A DNA stretch of 43,550 nucleotides from Streptococcus lactarius (GCF_016642265.1 NZ_MRXX01000006.1:70018-113567); one strand, 5' to 3'. Counted from the stretch's first letter, positions 24,621 to 33,469 are shown. Notes: generated from the sequence alone by a model not told the origin. Program-made: numbers and translations.

Positions 24621-24836
24621 ATGAGAAAATCATTTTATACTTGGCTGATGACAGAGCGCAATCCCAAAAGCAATGCGCCTAAGGCCATTTTAGCGGATTT
24701 GGCTTTTCATGAGTCTGCTTTTCCTAAGCATACAGATGACTTTGATGAAGTCAGTCGCTATCTAGAAGAGCATGCTAGCTTTTCCTTTAATCTTGGCGAT
24801 TTTGATGCCATTTGGGAAGAATACCAAGCCCACTAG
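24621..24836 (+). CDS. YozE family small protein
   Basis: This 71-residue YozE-fold protein has the typical pattern SFYTWLM near the start, then [24 protein letters not shown], and ends FDAIWEEYQ. These small helical proteins are common in Firmicutes and have no assigned function. ATG 24621 is chosen because GAGGAGG lies just upstream; an earlier in-frame ATG at 24591 lies inside cvfB and before that site. Confidence 0.9.
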   Translation: MRKSFYTWLMTERNPKSNAPKAILADLAFHESAFPKHTDDFDEVSRYLEEHASFSFNLGDFDAIWEEYQAH

Positions 24837-24877
24837 AAAAGGACAGGTCGAGGATGGTTTTTTCTCGGCCTCTTTGC

Positions 24878-24883
24878 TATAAT
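24878..24883 (+). promoter_or_regulatory. Extended -10 promoter for phoH
   Basis: TGC-TATAAT lies 32 bases upstream of the phoH TTG start. An imperfect inverted repeat AGGTCGAG/CTCGGCCT lies just upstream of it and could end yozE transcription, though it has no T tract. Confidence 0.6.
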
Positions 24884-24914
24884 AGAAAAAAACACAGGTA
24901 GAGAGGTTCTTTTT

Positions 24915-25913
24915 TTGCAAGAACATTCAGTTGAAATTACATTAACGCATCCAGACGATCTCTTTCATTTGTTTGGATCCAACGAACGCCATCTTCGTTT
25001 GATGGAGCAAGAATTTGGGGTGACTATTCACGCCCGGACAGAAATCGTCCAAATCATTGGGGAAGAAGAAAGCTGCGAGCAGGTTCGTCAAGTCATCCAA
25101 GCTCTCTTGGTCCTCGTCAACCGCGGCATGACCATTGGAACGCCAGATGTGGTGACCGCTATTACCATGGTGAGAAATGGGGAATTGGATAAGTTCATCG
25201 CTCTCTATGAAGAAGAGATTATCAAGGATAGTTTCGGCAAGCCCATTCGGGTTAAAACACTTGGCCAAAAGATCTATGTCGATAGTGTCAAAAGTCATGA
25301 TGTGACCTTTGGAATCGGACCAGCGGGGACAGGGAAAACCTTCCTAGCTGTGACCTTAGCCGTGACCGCCCTCAAGCGTGGTCAGGTCAAGCGCATTATT
25401 TTGACACGGCCAGCTGTAGAAGCAGGAGAAAGCCTTGGTTTCCTTCCAGGGGATCTCAAGGAAAAAGTCGACCCTTATCTCCGTCCAGTCTATGATGCTC
25501 TTTACCAAATCCTGGGGAAGGACCAAACCACTCGGATGATGGAGCGCGAGATTATCGAGATAGCGCCTTTGGCCTATATGCGGGGGCGGACCTTGGACGA
25601 TGCCTTTGTCATTCTCGATGAAGCGCAAAATACTACCATCATGCAGATGAAGATGTTTCTGACCCGTCTTGGTTTTAACTCCAAGATGATTGTCAATGGA
25701 GACACCAGCCAGATCGACCTTCCGCGAAATGTGAAATCCGGTTTGATTGATGCTCAGGAGAAATTGAAGAACATTTCTCAAATTGACTTTGTGCATTTCT
25801 CTGCCAAGGATGTTGTGCGCCATCCAGTCGTCGCAGAAATTATTCGGGCCTATGAGCCAATCCCAAATCCAGTGCTCAAAGAAAAACCGAATGTGGAAGA
25901 AGAAACGGAATAA
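24915..25913 (+). CDS. phoH: PhoH family ATPase
   Basis: This 332-residue PhoH-family NTPase related to helicase motor domains has Walker A GPAGTGKT near residue 136, Walker B FVILDEAQNTT near 235, and the downstream GDTSQIDLP motif. The N-terminal part, before about residue 110, is a KH-like small domain. Family members are linked to RNA and ribosome quality control, but the exact role is open. The start is a TTG with GAGAGG 8 bases upstream, and no ATG occurs early in the conserved N-terminus. Confidence 0.92.
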   Translation: MQEHSVEITLTHPDDLFHLFGSNERHLRLMEQEFGVTIHARTEIVQIIGEEESCEQVRQVIQALLVLVNRGMTIGTPDVVTAITMVRNGELDKFIALYEEEIIKDSFGKPIRVKTLGQKIYVDSVKSHDVTFGIGPAGTGKTFLAVTLAVTALKRGQVKRIILTRPAVEAGESLGFLPGDLKEKVDPYLRPVYDALYQILGKDQTTRMMEREIIEIAPLAYMRGRTLDDAFVILDEAQNTTIMQMKMFLTRLGFNSKMIVNGDTSQIDLPRNVKSGLIDAQEKLKNISQIDFVHFSAKDVVRHPVVAEIIRAYEPIPNPVLKEKPNVEEETE

Positions 25914-25919
25914 AAGAAG

Positions 25920-25948
25920 AGGCAAAGATCAGAGGATCTTTGCCTTTT
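25920..25948 (+). terminator. Terminator of phoH
   Basis: A perfect 11-bp stem AGGCAAAGATC/GATCTTTGCCT with a 4-base loop, followed by TTTT. Confidence 0.95.
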
Positions 25949-26087
25949 GAATGTTAGACATTAAACCAATTCATCAATTGGTGTGAGATTTCTCTCTTGA
26001 CTCAATGACCTTTTTACTCCTTATCCGATTGTTTTAATTGATTTTATTGTATAGAAAAGTTGGTTAAAAAGCAGGAAAAATTTGAGC

Positions 26088-26116
26088 TTGCATTCCTTTA
26101 GGTTATTTGCTAAACT
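26088..26116 (+). promoter_or_regulatory. Promoter of the acetyltransferase gene
   Basis: TTGCAT (26088-26093), 17-base spacer, TAAACT (26111-26116), 24 bases ahead of the ATG. Confidence 0.65.
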
Positions 26117-26139
26117 AATCCTTAAAGAAGGAGTGTCAA

Positions 26140-26709
26140 ATGGAAAATTTATATGTGAAGTTAGCGGCTTATCGTGAAATGGAGACAGAGCGTTTACGTT
26201 TGCGTCCGGTCACTCTTGAGGATGCACCGGCTATGTTTGAGTATGCTTCTGATGAAGCCGTTACGCGCTATACTTTTCCAACCAATCGAAGTCTTGAAGA
26301 GACACGTAATAATATTGCCCTCTTTTACCTGGCCAGCCCACTTGGAAGATGGGGGATCGAGCTCAAAGAAAATGGAAAATTTATTGGGACGATTGATTTA
26401 CTGGACTTGGATCTTCGTCTGAAAAAGGGGAGTATCGGCTATGTTCTCAACAAAGACTATTGGAACCAAGGTCTTGCGACAGAAGCTACCAAGACAGTGA
26501 TTGCCCTAGCTTTTGAACAGATAGGGATGAACAAGCTCATTGCCGTTCATGACAAGGACAACCCAGCTTCTGGCCGAGTGATGGCCAAAGCAGGGATGCA
26601 ATTTTCCCATGAAGAAGCTTACGCGATGCTAGACCCGCATGAAGAGGGGCGAATGGTGACGAGAGTCCATTATGTCCTTACTAAGGAAGAATATTTGGCA
26701 GAAAAATGA
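26140..26709 (+). CDS. RimJ/RimL-like GNAT acetyltransferase
   Basis: This 189-residue GNAT protein of the RimJ/RimL/ribosomal-acetyltransferase type contains ETERLRLRPVTLEDAPAMF near the start, IGYVLNKDYWNQGLATEA near residue 104 (acetyl-CoA motif QGLATEA) and DNPASGRVMAKAGMQ near 145. The true substrate is unknown: relatives modify ribosomal proteins, other protein N-termini or small amines. AAGGAG precedes the ATG at good spacing. It has its own promoter and stands as a single gene before the tRNA. Confidence 0.9.
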   Translation: MENLYVKLAAYREMETERLRLRPVTLEDAPAMFEYASDEAVTRYTFPTNRSLEETRNNIALFYLASPLGRWGIELKENGKFIGTIDLLDLDLRLKKGSIGYVLNKDYWNQGLATEATKTVIALAFEQIGMNKLIAVHDKDNPASGRVMAKAGMQFSHEEAYAMLDPHEEGRMVTRVHYVLTKEEYLAEK

Positions 26710-26718
26710 GTCAAGATA

Positions 26719-26748
26719 TTGACAAAAGGCCTATCTCCATGATATAGT
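26719..26748 (+). promoter_or_regulatory. Promoter of tRNA-Thr
   Basis: A perfect TTGACA (26719-26724), 18-base spacer, TATAGT (26743-26748), 11 bases before the tRNA. Confidence 0.8.
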
Positions 26749-26759
26749 AGATAGGTACT

Positions 26760-26832
26760 GCTGGTTTAGCTCAGTCGGTAGAGCGCATCCATGGTAAGGA
26801 TGAGGTCGCCGGTTCAATCCCGGCAACTAGCA
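26760..26832 (+). tRNA. tRNA-Thr, anticodon GGT
   Basis: The 73-base cloverleaf folds fully. The acceptor arm GCTGGTT/AACTAGC has one G-T pair, the D arm is AGCTC...GAGC, and the anticodon stem CATCC/GGATG encloses loop ATGGTAA with anticodon GGT, which reads ACC and ACU. The T arm is GCCGG/CCGGC with loop TTCAATC. The discriminator is A, and CCA is not encoded. It has its own promoter and terminator. Confidence 0.96.
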
Positions 26833-26845
26833 TTGTCATAGTATG

Positions 26846-26880
26846 AAAGAGAAGCTTCTAGATGTTTAGGCTTCTCTTTT
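26846..26880 (+). terminator. Terminator of tRNA-Thr
   Basis: AAAGAGAAGC (26846-26855) pairs with GCTTCTCTTT (26870-26879), followed by T's. Confidence 0.88.
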
Positions 26881-26934
26881 TACGTATAGAGGTCATCTCA
26901 TAGTATGCTATTTTCAACAATTTTCAAAAAAACG

Positions 26935-26963
26935 TTGACAAGCACGGAAATAAGTGGTAAAGT
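26935..26963 (+). promoter_or_regulatory. Promoter of leader peptide and exporter operon
   Basis: TTGACA (26935-26940), 17-base spacer, extended -10 TGG-TAAAGT (26958-26963). It is one of the best promoters in the window and lies about 270 bases upstream of the exporter genes, leaving a long leader. Confidence 0.85.
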
Positions 26964-26994
26964 TAGAACAACAAAGAGAAAGGAGAAAACCATC

Positions 26995-27066
26995 ATGAAC
27001 AAAGTAGATGTTTTGATGACACAATTGAATACACAACTTCTCCAATCTCAGTTGAGTTCCATTTAA
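26995..27066 (+). CDS. Putative 23-residue leader peptide
   Basis: A short frame encodes MNKVDVLMTQLNTQLLQSQL followed by SSI and a stop. AAGGAG lies 9 bases before the ATG, better placed than for many real genes here, and the frame falls within the leader of the exporter pair. It ends 11 bases before the first terminator stem. Such an arrangement is known for Bacillus BmrB-BmrCD, where stalled ribosomes on the leader frame relieve termination. It is rich in Leu, Gln, Ser and Thr, with no run of one rare amino acid, so sensing of drug-slowed ribosomes is more likely than of an amino acid. No peptide product is proven. Confidence 0.7.
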   Translation: MNKVDVLMTQLNTQLLQSQLSSI

Positions 27067-27077
27067 AAAATGAATGA

Positions 27078-27111
27078 AACCCAAGATGGAGGAGTCTGTC
27101 TTGGGTTTTTT
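27078..27111 (+). terminator. Attenuator terminator 1
   Basis: A perfect 9-bp stem AACCCAAGA (27078-27086)/TCTTGGGTT (27099-27107) is followed by T6, just after the leader peptide. The 3' end of the leader frame (27052-27063) can pair imperfectly with 27069-27084, overlapping the 5' arm, which would compete with the terminator. Confidence 0.8.
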
Positions 27112-27160
27112 GTGTGCATTTTTGCCTGCCTTAACTGAATTGGTGATAGGCATCAGAAGG

Positions 27161-27207
27161 CCCAAGTGTGGACTGAGACTGCTCTCAGCTCCTTGCTTGG
27201 GTTTTTT
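27161..27207 (+). terminator. Attenuator terminator 2
   Basis: CCCAAG (27161-27166) pairs with CTTGGG (27196-27201) around an inner CTGAG/CTCAG hairpin and is followed by T6, 26 bases before the exporter start. Its arms use the same CCCAAG/CTTGGG words as terminator 1, so arms of the two hairpins could swap partners. Confidence 0.75.
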
Positions 27208-27233
27208 CTGTGTCGTTTTGAAAAGGAGAGTAG

Positions 27234-28958
27234 ATGATAAGAGCTATTTGGGAGTATATCAGAGAACGCAAGTGGCGCTATATTAGCATTGCTGTGGTCC
27301 TGATTCTTTATGATTATACCTTATTGATCCCGACGCAAGTCATTCAGCGTTTAGTGGATCATTTGAGTCAGCAAACGCTGACACAATCCAACTTTGTATG
27401 GGATATGGTCCTCTTGGTAGGATCAGCCATCCTCAATTACCTGACGGCTTTTTATTGGCAGTTGCGCCTCTTTCAGTCGTCCATCCATTTTAAGTCGATC
27501 CTTCAGGGACAAGCTTTTCGTAAACTAGTAGCTATGCGGCGTCCCTTTTTTGAGAAATTCCGTTCAGGAGATCTCTTGACGCGCTTTACGACAGATGTAG
27601 ATGGCATGGCCGATATGGCTGGTTACGGAATGATGATTATCCTTTATGGTGGCGGTTTATTTACCTTTATTATATTGGCCATGTTTTTCCTTTCTTGGCA
27701 ATTGACCTTGATTTGTTTTATCCCCATGATATTTCTTCTCGTATCCACCTATTTTTTGAGTAAAAAGCAGGAGGACTACATTGAGCAAAACCGGGAAGCA
27801 GTCGCACAGTTGAATGATGAAGTCTTGGAGTCTATCGAAGGGATTCGGGTCATGCGTGCCTATAGTAGACGGGACCAGCAGGTCAAACAGTTCCAAACAA
27901 AAACAGCTAGTCTTGCAAAAACAGGAGATAAGATCGCCTCTATCCAATATTCTTTTGGCCCTTTAGCCCTTTTGTTTATTGGAATTTCGACTGTCTTACT
28001 CTTGGTATTTGGAGGTCAATCCTTAGCTAGTGGGCAATTGAGCTTAGGAAAACTCTTGGCCTTGCAACTGTATTTGGTCTTCTTGGTTGAGCCTATGTGG
28101 ATGCTATCAGATTTTATCTTGGTCTATCAGACAGGGCAAATGTCCTTTAAGAAGTTAAAAGAAGTGATTGATGAAACAGATGATTTAGAGCCAGATGGTC
28201 CGCATTTCTTGGCACAAATTGATTCGGTAGAGTTTAAGGATTATTCCTTCCGCTATCCTGGTGCTGAGCGAAAGAGCCTGTCAGGTATTGATTGGACCGT
28301 TCAGAAAGGCCAAACAGTAGGGATTGTTGGTCGTACCGGATCAGGAAAGACTACCCTGGTTCGACAATTCTTGCGGCAGTACCCAGTTGGTGTGGGGGAA
28401 TTCTTGATCAACCAGCAACCGATCGTCGCCTACAACCGGCGCTCCATTGAAGATAAAATTGGCTATGTTTCCCAAGAACATATTTTATTCTCAAAATCCA
28501 TTCGTGACAATATCGCTCTGGGTAAAAATGGTGCTAGTGAAGAGGATTTAGTAGAAGCGGTAGCCCAAGCTGCTTTTGCGGATGATCTCGAGCGGATGTC
28601 TCAGGGGATGGACACCATGATCGGTGAAAAAGGGGTCTCTATATCAGGAGGTCAAAAACAACGGCTCTCTCTGGCGCGTGCCTTTTTAAGGGATGCAGAT
28701 CTCTTGTTGTTAGATGATTCCCTTTCTGCAGTGGATGCCAAGACCGAACAGGCCATTATTGACAGTATTCAAACAGAGCGAAAAGGCAAGACGACCATCA
28801 TTGTTTCCCATCGCTTGTCTGCTGTCCATCAGGCGGATTGGATCATTGTCTTGGATCAAGGACAGATTGTCGAAGAAGGCAGAGCGAGTGATCTGCTGGC
28901 TCAAGAGGGTTGGTACTACGAACAATACCAACGGCAACAAAAACAGGAAGGAGAATAA
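27234..28958 (+). CDS. patA: PatA-like ABC multidrug exporter subunit
   Basis: This half-transporter of 574 residues has six transmembrane helices (about 1-310) and one ATPase domain. Walker A GRTGSGKT is near residue 365 and the signature VSISGGQKQR is canonical. Walker B ends LLLLDDS, with Asp where the catalytic Glu should be, so its own ATP site is degenerate. It resembles pneumococcal PatA and Bacillus BmrC from memory. With the next gene it should form a heterodimer that exports fluoroquinolones and dyes. AAAAGGAGAG precedes the ATG. Expression is probably controlled by the upstream leader and terminators. Confidence 0.85.
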   Translation: MIRAIWEYIRERKWRYISIAVVLILYDYTLLIPTQVIQRLVDHLSQQTLTQSNFVWDMVLLVGSAILNYLTAFYWQLRLFQSSIHFKSILQGQAFRKLVAMRRPFFEKFRSGDLLTRFTTDVDGMADMAGYGMMIILYGGGLFTFIILAMFFLSWQLTLICFIPMIFLLVSTYFLSKKQEDYIEQNREAVAQLNDEVLESIEGIRVMRAYSRRDQQVKQFQTKTASLAKTGDKIASIQYSFGPLALLFIGISTVLLLVFGGQSLASGQLSLGKLLALQLYLVFLVEPMWMLSDFILVYQTGQMSFKKLKEVIDETDDLEPDGPHFLAQIDSVEFKDYSFRYPGAERKSLSGIDWTVQKGQTVGIVGRTGSGKTTLVRQFLRQYPVGVGEFLINQQPIVAYNRRSIEDKIGYVSQEHILFSKSIRDNIALGKNGASEEDLVEAVAQAAFADDLERMSQGMDTMIGEKGVSISGGQKQRLSLARAFLRDADLLLLDDSLSAVDAKTEQAIIDSIQTERKGKTTIIVSHRLSAVHQADWIIVLDQGQIVEEGRASDLLAQEGWYYEQYQRQQKQEGE

Positions 28959-28959
28959 G

Positions 28960-30696
28960 ATGAAAGTATTGAAACGATTATTATCTAGGATCACGCTTTA
29001 TCCTACAGTCTTTCTTGTTGGATTTATTTGTCTCTTATTAGCGACCATCTTTTCTGAGCTGTCTCCATTCATTCTTCAAAAGATGATTGATGGGCCTTTG
29101 ACCGCACTGACCCATGGTAGAGAGCAAGGTCAGCTACTCCAGATGGGAGGTTTTTATCTCTTGGTCTTAAGCATTGGGCAGCTGATTAGCTACCTAGGGA
29201 ATCGGATCTTGCTACACGGAAGCAATCAAGTGACGGCTAACCTAAGAGACCAAGCCTTTCAAGTCATGCAAGGTCTACCGATCTCTTATTTTGATGATAA
29301 GCCGGCTGGAAAGATCGCGACAAGAATTGTCAATGATACGGAAACCTTGCGGACTCAGTTTTATAACTCCTGTATGGTGTTGATTATCTTTTTAGTACGT
29401 TTTCTCTTTGTTCTAGGGATTCTCTTTTACCTGAGCCCTATGATGGGCCTTCTCTTGTGTTTGGTCTTTCCGATTTTCTACGGGATCCAGTATCTCTACA
29501 AGGTCATGACGGACCAGCCGATGAAGGATTTCTTTGATGCGCGAAGCGAGGTCAATACCCAGGTCAATGAACTCTTGCATGGTGCCAGCATGATCCAACT
29601 CTACGGGCAAGAGCCCCATGTTATCGAGGAGTTTGAAGCTACTACGCAGAAGATGCTAGGGGCTAATGACCGGATCCTTTTAGCTGATTCAATCGCTTCT
29701 TGGACCTTGACGGAATTGCTCAAGTATTTGGTCATTGCAGGTATTTTGACCATCGCTGGCATGTCTTACTTAAAAGGGAATATTGGTGTGACGGCTGGTT
29801 TCTTGTTTATCAATATCAACTATGTCATGAACCTCTTTGAACTAATGGCTGCCCTTAGTCGTCAATTTCCCAATATTCGGCGATCACTAGAGACGGGGAG
29901 TCGTGTCCTTGCCTTCTTAGATCAACCCTTAGAGGCCGATGGTGTATCGGAACTGAAGATAGAAAAGGCTCAAGTCGTGTTTGACGACGTCCAATTTGCC
30001 TATGAAGAAGGCAAGCCAGTTTTACAGGATATTGCCTTTCAGGCTAGTCCAGGTCAAACCATTGCCCTTGTGGGCCATACTGGATCGGGTAAATCTTCGA
30101 TTATGAACCTGCTCTATCGTTTCTACGATCCTCAAGAAGGAGCAATTTTGATCGATGGTCAAGATATTCGCCAAGTCTCTCGTGAGAGCCTACGAAGTCA
30201 CATGGGAATTGTCTTGCAAGATCCTTATCTATTTACAGGAACCATTGCGAGTAATGTGGCCATGAGCCAGGATCACATTGATCGGGATGCGGTCAAAGAG
30301 GCGCTGAAAAAAGTCGGAGCATGGCCCTTTGTAGAGCGCCTTGAAAAGGGAATCGACCATCCAGTCGTAGAAAAGGGATCCGCTTTTTCAAGTGGCGAGC
30401 GACAGTTGATTTCCTTTGCGCGGACGCTCTATATGAATCCGAACATCCTGATTTTAGATGAGGCGACCTCTCACATCGATACAGAGACGGAAGAAGTCAT
30501 CCAGAAGGCCATGGCGGTCCTGCAAAAAGGACGGACGACCTTTATCATTGCCCACCGCTTATCGACCATTCAAGATGCAGATCAGATCTTGGTCTTATCA
30601 GAAGGACGCATTGTGGAGCGTGGTCGACATGAGGAATTGATCGCGCAAGGCGGGATCTATGCCCAGATGAATGCCATCCAGCAAACGGTAGTGTAA
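28960..30696 (+). CDS. patB: PatB-like ABC multidrug exporter subunit
   Basis: This partner subunit of 578 residues has six transmembrane helices and an ATPase domain. Walker A GHTGSGKS is near residue 372. Walker B ILILDEATSHID keeps the catalytic Glu, but the signature reads FSSGERQ instead of LSGGQ. Its faults complement those of the first subunit, giving one complete and one incomplete composite ATP site. ATG 28960 follows the previous stop after one base, with GGAAGGAG just upstream. An in-frame ATG at 28714 lies within the previous gene and is rejected. A strong terminator follows. In pneumococcus an extra gene separates patA and patB; here they are adjacent. Confidence 0.87.
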   Translation: MKVLKRLLSRITLYPTVFLVGFICLLLATIFSELSPFILQKMIDGPLTALTHGREQGQLLQMGGFYLLVLSIGQLISYLGNRILLHGSNQVTANLRDQAFQVMQGLPISYFDDKPAGKIATRIVNDTETLRTQFYNSCMVLIIFLVRFLFVLGILFYLSPMMGLLLCLVFPIFYGIQYLYKVMTDQPMKDFFDARSEVNTQVNELLHGASMIQLYGQEPHVIEEFEATTQKMLGANDRILLADSIASWTLTELLKYLVIAGILTIAGMSYLKGNIGVTAGFLFININYVMNLFELMAALSRQFPNIRRSLETGSRVLAFLDQPLEADGVSELKIEKAQVVFDDVQFAYEEGKPVLQDIAFQASPGQTIALVGHTGSGKSSIMNLLYRFYDPQEGAILIDGQDIRQVSRESLRSHMGIVLQDPYLFTGTIASNVAMSQDHIDRDAVKEALKKVGAWPFVERLEKGIDHPVVEKGSAFSSGERQLISFARTLYMNPNILILDEATSHIDTETEEVIQKAMAVLQKGRTTFIIAHRLSTIQDADQILVLSEGRIVERGRHEELIAQGGIYAQMNAIQQTVV

Positions 30697-30722
30697 GATG
30701 ATCATGCAAAGAAAAAGTTTGA

Positions 30723-30757
30723 AAACCAGCCTGTATCTAGTCTATAGGCTGGTTTTT
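30723..30757 (+). terminator. Terminator of the exporter operon
   Basis: A perfect 10-bp stem AAACCAGCCT/AGGCTGGTTT with a 13-base loop, then T's. An extended -10-like TATAAT (30762-30767) for ybeY lies just beyond. Confidence 0.9.
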
Positions 30758-30793
30758 GTGATATAATAAAGTGATAATAGTGAGGTGATCCAG

Positions 30794-31291
30794 ATGTATA
30801 TTGAAATGGTCGATGAGACGGGTCAAGTCTCTGATGAAATCTTAAAACAAACACGAGAAATTTTAGAATTTGCGGCCCAAAAGATTGGGAAAGAAGACAA
30901 GGAGATGGCGGTAACGTTTGTGACCAACGAACGCAGCCATGAACTCAATCTTGAATACCGGGATACGGATCGTCCGACAGATGTCATCAGTTTAGAATAC
31001 AAGCCTGAGATGGAGATTGCGATTGATGAGGAAGATTTGGCTGAAAATCCAGAATTGGCAGAGATGATGGCAGAATTTGATACCTATATCGGTGAGCTCT
31101 TTATTTCAATTGACAAGGCGCATGAGCAGGCGGAAGAATACGGCCACAGCTTTGAGCGCGAGATGGGATTTTTAGCAGTACATGGATTTCTTCATATCAA
31201 TGGCTATGATCATTATACGCCGGAGGAAGAAAAGGAAATGTTTGGCTTACAGGAAGAGATTTTGACAGCCTATGGACTCACACGACAATAA
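30794..31291 (+). CDS. ybeY: Endoribonuclease YbeY
   Basis: YbeY is a zinc-dependent endoribonuclease used in 16S rRNA maturation and ribosome quality control. The 165 residues end with the metal site [11 protein letters not shown] (H-x3-H-x5-H). The [10 protein letters not shown] segment near residue 55 matches the family. ATG 30794 is chosen because GAGGTG lies 6 bases upstream; a GTG at 30785 overlaps that site. It begins the ybeY-dgkA-era run found in most Firmicutes and overlaps dgkA by 20 bases. Confidence 0.95.
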   Translation: MYIEMVDETGQVSDEILKQTREILEFAAQKIGKEDKEMAVTFVTNERSHELNLEYRDTDRPTDVISLEYKPEMEIAIDEEDLAENPELAEMMAEFDTYIGELFISIDKAHEQAEEYGHSFEREMGFLAVHGFLHINGYDHYTPEEEKEMFGLQEEILTAYGLTRQ

Positions 31292-31670
31292 ACGAAAATG
31301 GAAAAACCGGGACTTCACTTCTAGTTTGGAGTTCGCAATTACAGGGATTTTTACTGCCATTAAAGAGGAGCGCAATATGCGCAAGCATGCTCTTTCTTCA
31401 TTAGGAGCCCTTCTTGCGGGTTTACTTTTTCGGATTTCTGCAACAGAATGGCTCTTTTTATTGCTCAGCATCACCTTGGTCATTGCTTTTGAGATTGTGA
31501 ATTCGGCCATTGAAAATGTGGTGGATCTGGCCAGTGACTATCATTTTTCGATGCTAGCAAAGAATGCCAAAGACATGGCGGCTGGGGCTGTTCTGGTCGT
31601 ATCAGGTTTTGCCTTGGTGACAGGATTAATCATTTTTGTGCCCAAATTCTGGGCTTTGGTATTTGGATAA
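31272..31670 (+). CDS. dgkA: Diacylglycerol/undecaprenol kinase
   Basis: This small membrane kinase of 132 residues in Gram-positive bacteria mainly phosphorylates undecaprenol for cell wall lipid carrier recycling. Three transmembrane helices are visible, together with the family motif [13 protein letters not shown] near residue 75 and [11 protein letters not shown] near 98. It starts inside ybeY and is followed 29 bases later by era. Confidence 0.93.
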   Translation: MDSHDNKRKWKNRDFTSSLEFAITGIFTAIKEERNMRKHALSSLGALLAGLLFRISATEWLFLLLSITLVIAFEIVNSAIENVVDLASDYHFSMLAKNAKDMAAGAVLVVSGFALVTGLIIFVPKFWALVFG

Positions 31671-31699
31671 GAGGGAACATGCCCTCGTGAAAGGAAATT

Positions 31700-32599
31700 A
31701 TGACGTTTAAATCAGGCTTTGTAGCCATTTTAGGACGTCCCAATGTTGGGAAGTCAACTTTTTTGAACCACGTCATGGGGCAAAAGATTGCCATCATGAG
31801 TGATAAGGCGCAGACAACGCGCAACAAGATTATGGGGATCTACACAACCGATAAAGAGCAAATTGTCTTTATTGATACTCCGGGGATTCACAAACCCAAG
31901 ACAGCTCTCGGGGACTTCATGGTGGAATCAGCTTACAGCACTCTTCGAGAAGTCGATACGGTCCTCTTTATGGTGCCAGCGGATGAAGCACGTGGCAAAG
32001 GCGATGACATGATTATGGGGCGCTTAAAAGAGGCTAAAGTACCTGTCATTCTTGTGGTCAATAAGATCGACAAAGTCCATCCAGACCAACTCTTAGCACA
32101 AATTGATGATTTTAGAAATCAAATGGATTTCAAGGAAATTGTGCCGATTTCAGCCCTACAAGGCAATAATGTCTCGCGATTGGTGGATATCTTAAGTGAA
32201 AATTTGGAAGAAGGTTTCCAATATTTCCCAGAAGACCAAATCACCGATCACCCAGAGCGTTTCTTGGTTTCTGAGATGATTCGTGAAAAGGTGCTTCAAT
32301 TGACCCGTGAAGAAATTCCGCATTCAGTTGCGGTCGTGATTGATTCCATGAAGCGAGACGAAGAAACGGACAAGGTTCATATCCGTGCGACCATTATGGT
32401 CGAGCGGGATAGCCAAAAAGGAATTGTCATTGGAAAGCAAGGTTCCATGCTTAAGAAAATCGGAACCCTTGCGCGGAAGGATATCGAGCTGATGCTAGGG
32501 GACAAGGTCTTTCTAGAAACCTGGGTCAAGGTCAAGAAAAATTGGCGGGATAAGAAATTGGATCTTGCCGATTTCGGATACAACGAAAAAGAATATTAA
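31700..32599 (+). CDS. era: GTPase Era
   Basis: Era is an essential GTPase that binds the 3' end of 16S rRNA during 30S assembly. In 299 residues it has G1 GRPNVGKST at 12-20, G3 DTPG near 60, G4 NKID near 121 and a C-terminal KH RNA-binding domain ([15 protein letters not shown] near 240). AAAGGAA precedes the ATG. It sits in its usual place after dgkA and ahead of mutM. Confidence 0.97.
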   Translation: MTFKSGFVAILGRPNVGKSTFLNHVMGQKIAIMSDKAQTTRNKIMGIYTTDKEQIVFIDTPGIHKPKTALGDFMVESAYSTLREVDTVLFMVPADEARGKGDDMIMGRLKEAKVPVILVVNKIDKVHPDQLLAQIDDFRNQMDFKEIVPISALQGNNVSRLVDILSENLEEGFQYFPEDQITDHPERFLVSEMIREKVLQLTREEIPHSVAVVIDSMKRDEETDKVHIRATIMVERDSQKGIVIGKQGSMLKKIGTLARKDIELMLGDKVFLETWVKVKKNWRDKKLDLADFGYNEKEY

Positions 32600-32644
32600 G
32601 AAGAGGTGGGCAGGGGCCTGCTTCTTGTTTTTGAAAGGAGTTCT

Positions 32645-33469
32645 ATGCCTGAATTACCAGAAGTTGAGACCGTTCGGCGTGGTCTTGAGAAATTAATTCT
32701 TGGAAAGACGATCCAGTCAGTGGAAGTAAAGTATCCAAAGATGATCCATACAGATCTAGATGCCTTCCTTCATGATCTACCGGGGCAAGCGGTTCGCGCC
32801 ATGGGACGACGGGGCAAATATCTTTTGTTTCATCTGACGGATCTGGTCCTCATCTCGCATTTGCGGATGGAAGGCAAGTATTTCTTTTATCCAGAGGAAG
32901 TCCCTCTTCGCAAGCATGCCCATGTCTTCTTTCACTTTACAGATGGCAGCACCCTGGTCTATGAAGATGTCCGTAAGTTTGGGACCATGGAAGTTCTAGT
33001 GCCTGAGCTTCTAGACAGCTATTTTTTGAATAAAAAACTTGGTCCAGAACCGACGGAAGAGGATTTTAAAGGGCCAGCCTTCCAAGCAGCTCTTAAACAG
33101 TCCAAGAAACCTATTAAATCAGCTCTTTTGGACCAAAAATTGGTAGCTGGGCTGGGCAATATTTACGTGGATGAGGTCCTCTATCGAGCCAAGGTTCATC
33201 CAGCCCGTTTAGGTCAAAGTTTGACGGCTAGAGAAGTCAAAGCCATTCGCAAAGAAACAATTGCCGTATTGGCTCAGGCTGTTGAAAAGGGTGGCTCCAC
33301 CATTCGCTCCTACAGCAATGCTTTTGGAGAGGATGGCACCATGCAGGAAGAGCATCAAGTCTATGGCAAGACAGGTCAGCCTTGTTTGCGCTGCGGGACA
33401 CCGATTGAGAAAATCCAGCTGGGGGGACGCGGGACCCATTTTTGCCCCCACTGCCAAAAGGAGAACTAG
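32645..33469 (+). CDS. mutM: Formamidopyrimidine-DNA glycosylase
   Basis: MutM removes 8-oxoguanine and other oxidised purines from DNA and cuts the backbone. The N-terminal Pro (after Met removal) in [10 protein letters not shown] is the catalytic residue, which fixes the start at 32645 with AAAGGAG just upstream. The protein is 274 residues. A zinc finger with C-x2-C and C-x2-C (CLRCG, CPHC) ends it. A longer frame from 32606 would hide the catalytic proline. The stop abuts the coaE start. Confidence 0.97.
   Translation: MPELPEVETVRRGLEKLILGKTIQSVEVKYPKMIHTDLDAFLHDLPGQAVRAMGRRGKYLLFHLTDLVLISHLRMEGKYFFYPEEVPLRKHAHVFFHFTDGSTLVYEDVRKFGTMEVLVPELLDSYFLNKKLGPEPTEEDFKGPAFQAALKQSKKPIKSALLDQKLVAGLGNIYVDEVLYRAKVHPARLGQSLTAREVKAIRKETIAVLAQAVEKGGSTIRSYSNAFGEDGTMQEEHQVYGKTGQPCLRCGTPIEKIQLGGRGTHFCPHCQKEN

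Noticed and set aside
25356..25925. 189-codon minus-strand frame opposite phoH
   Set aside because: It is antisense to a conserved ATPase and begins inside the phoH terminator. No start signal or family motif was found.
26760..26832. tRNA-Thr as an integration site for a mobile element
   Set aside because: No repeated 3' tRNA fragment, integrase or phage-like gene follows. The next genes are a regulated exporter operon.
26914..27286. Two longer frames (70 and 83 codons) in the exporter leader
   Set aside because: Both cross the twin terminators and lack ribosome binding sites. The 23-codon frame with a good site is the better candidate.
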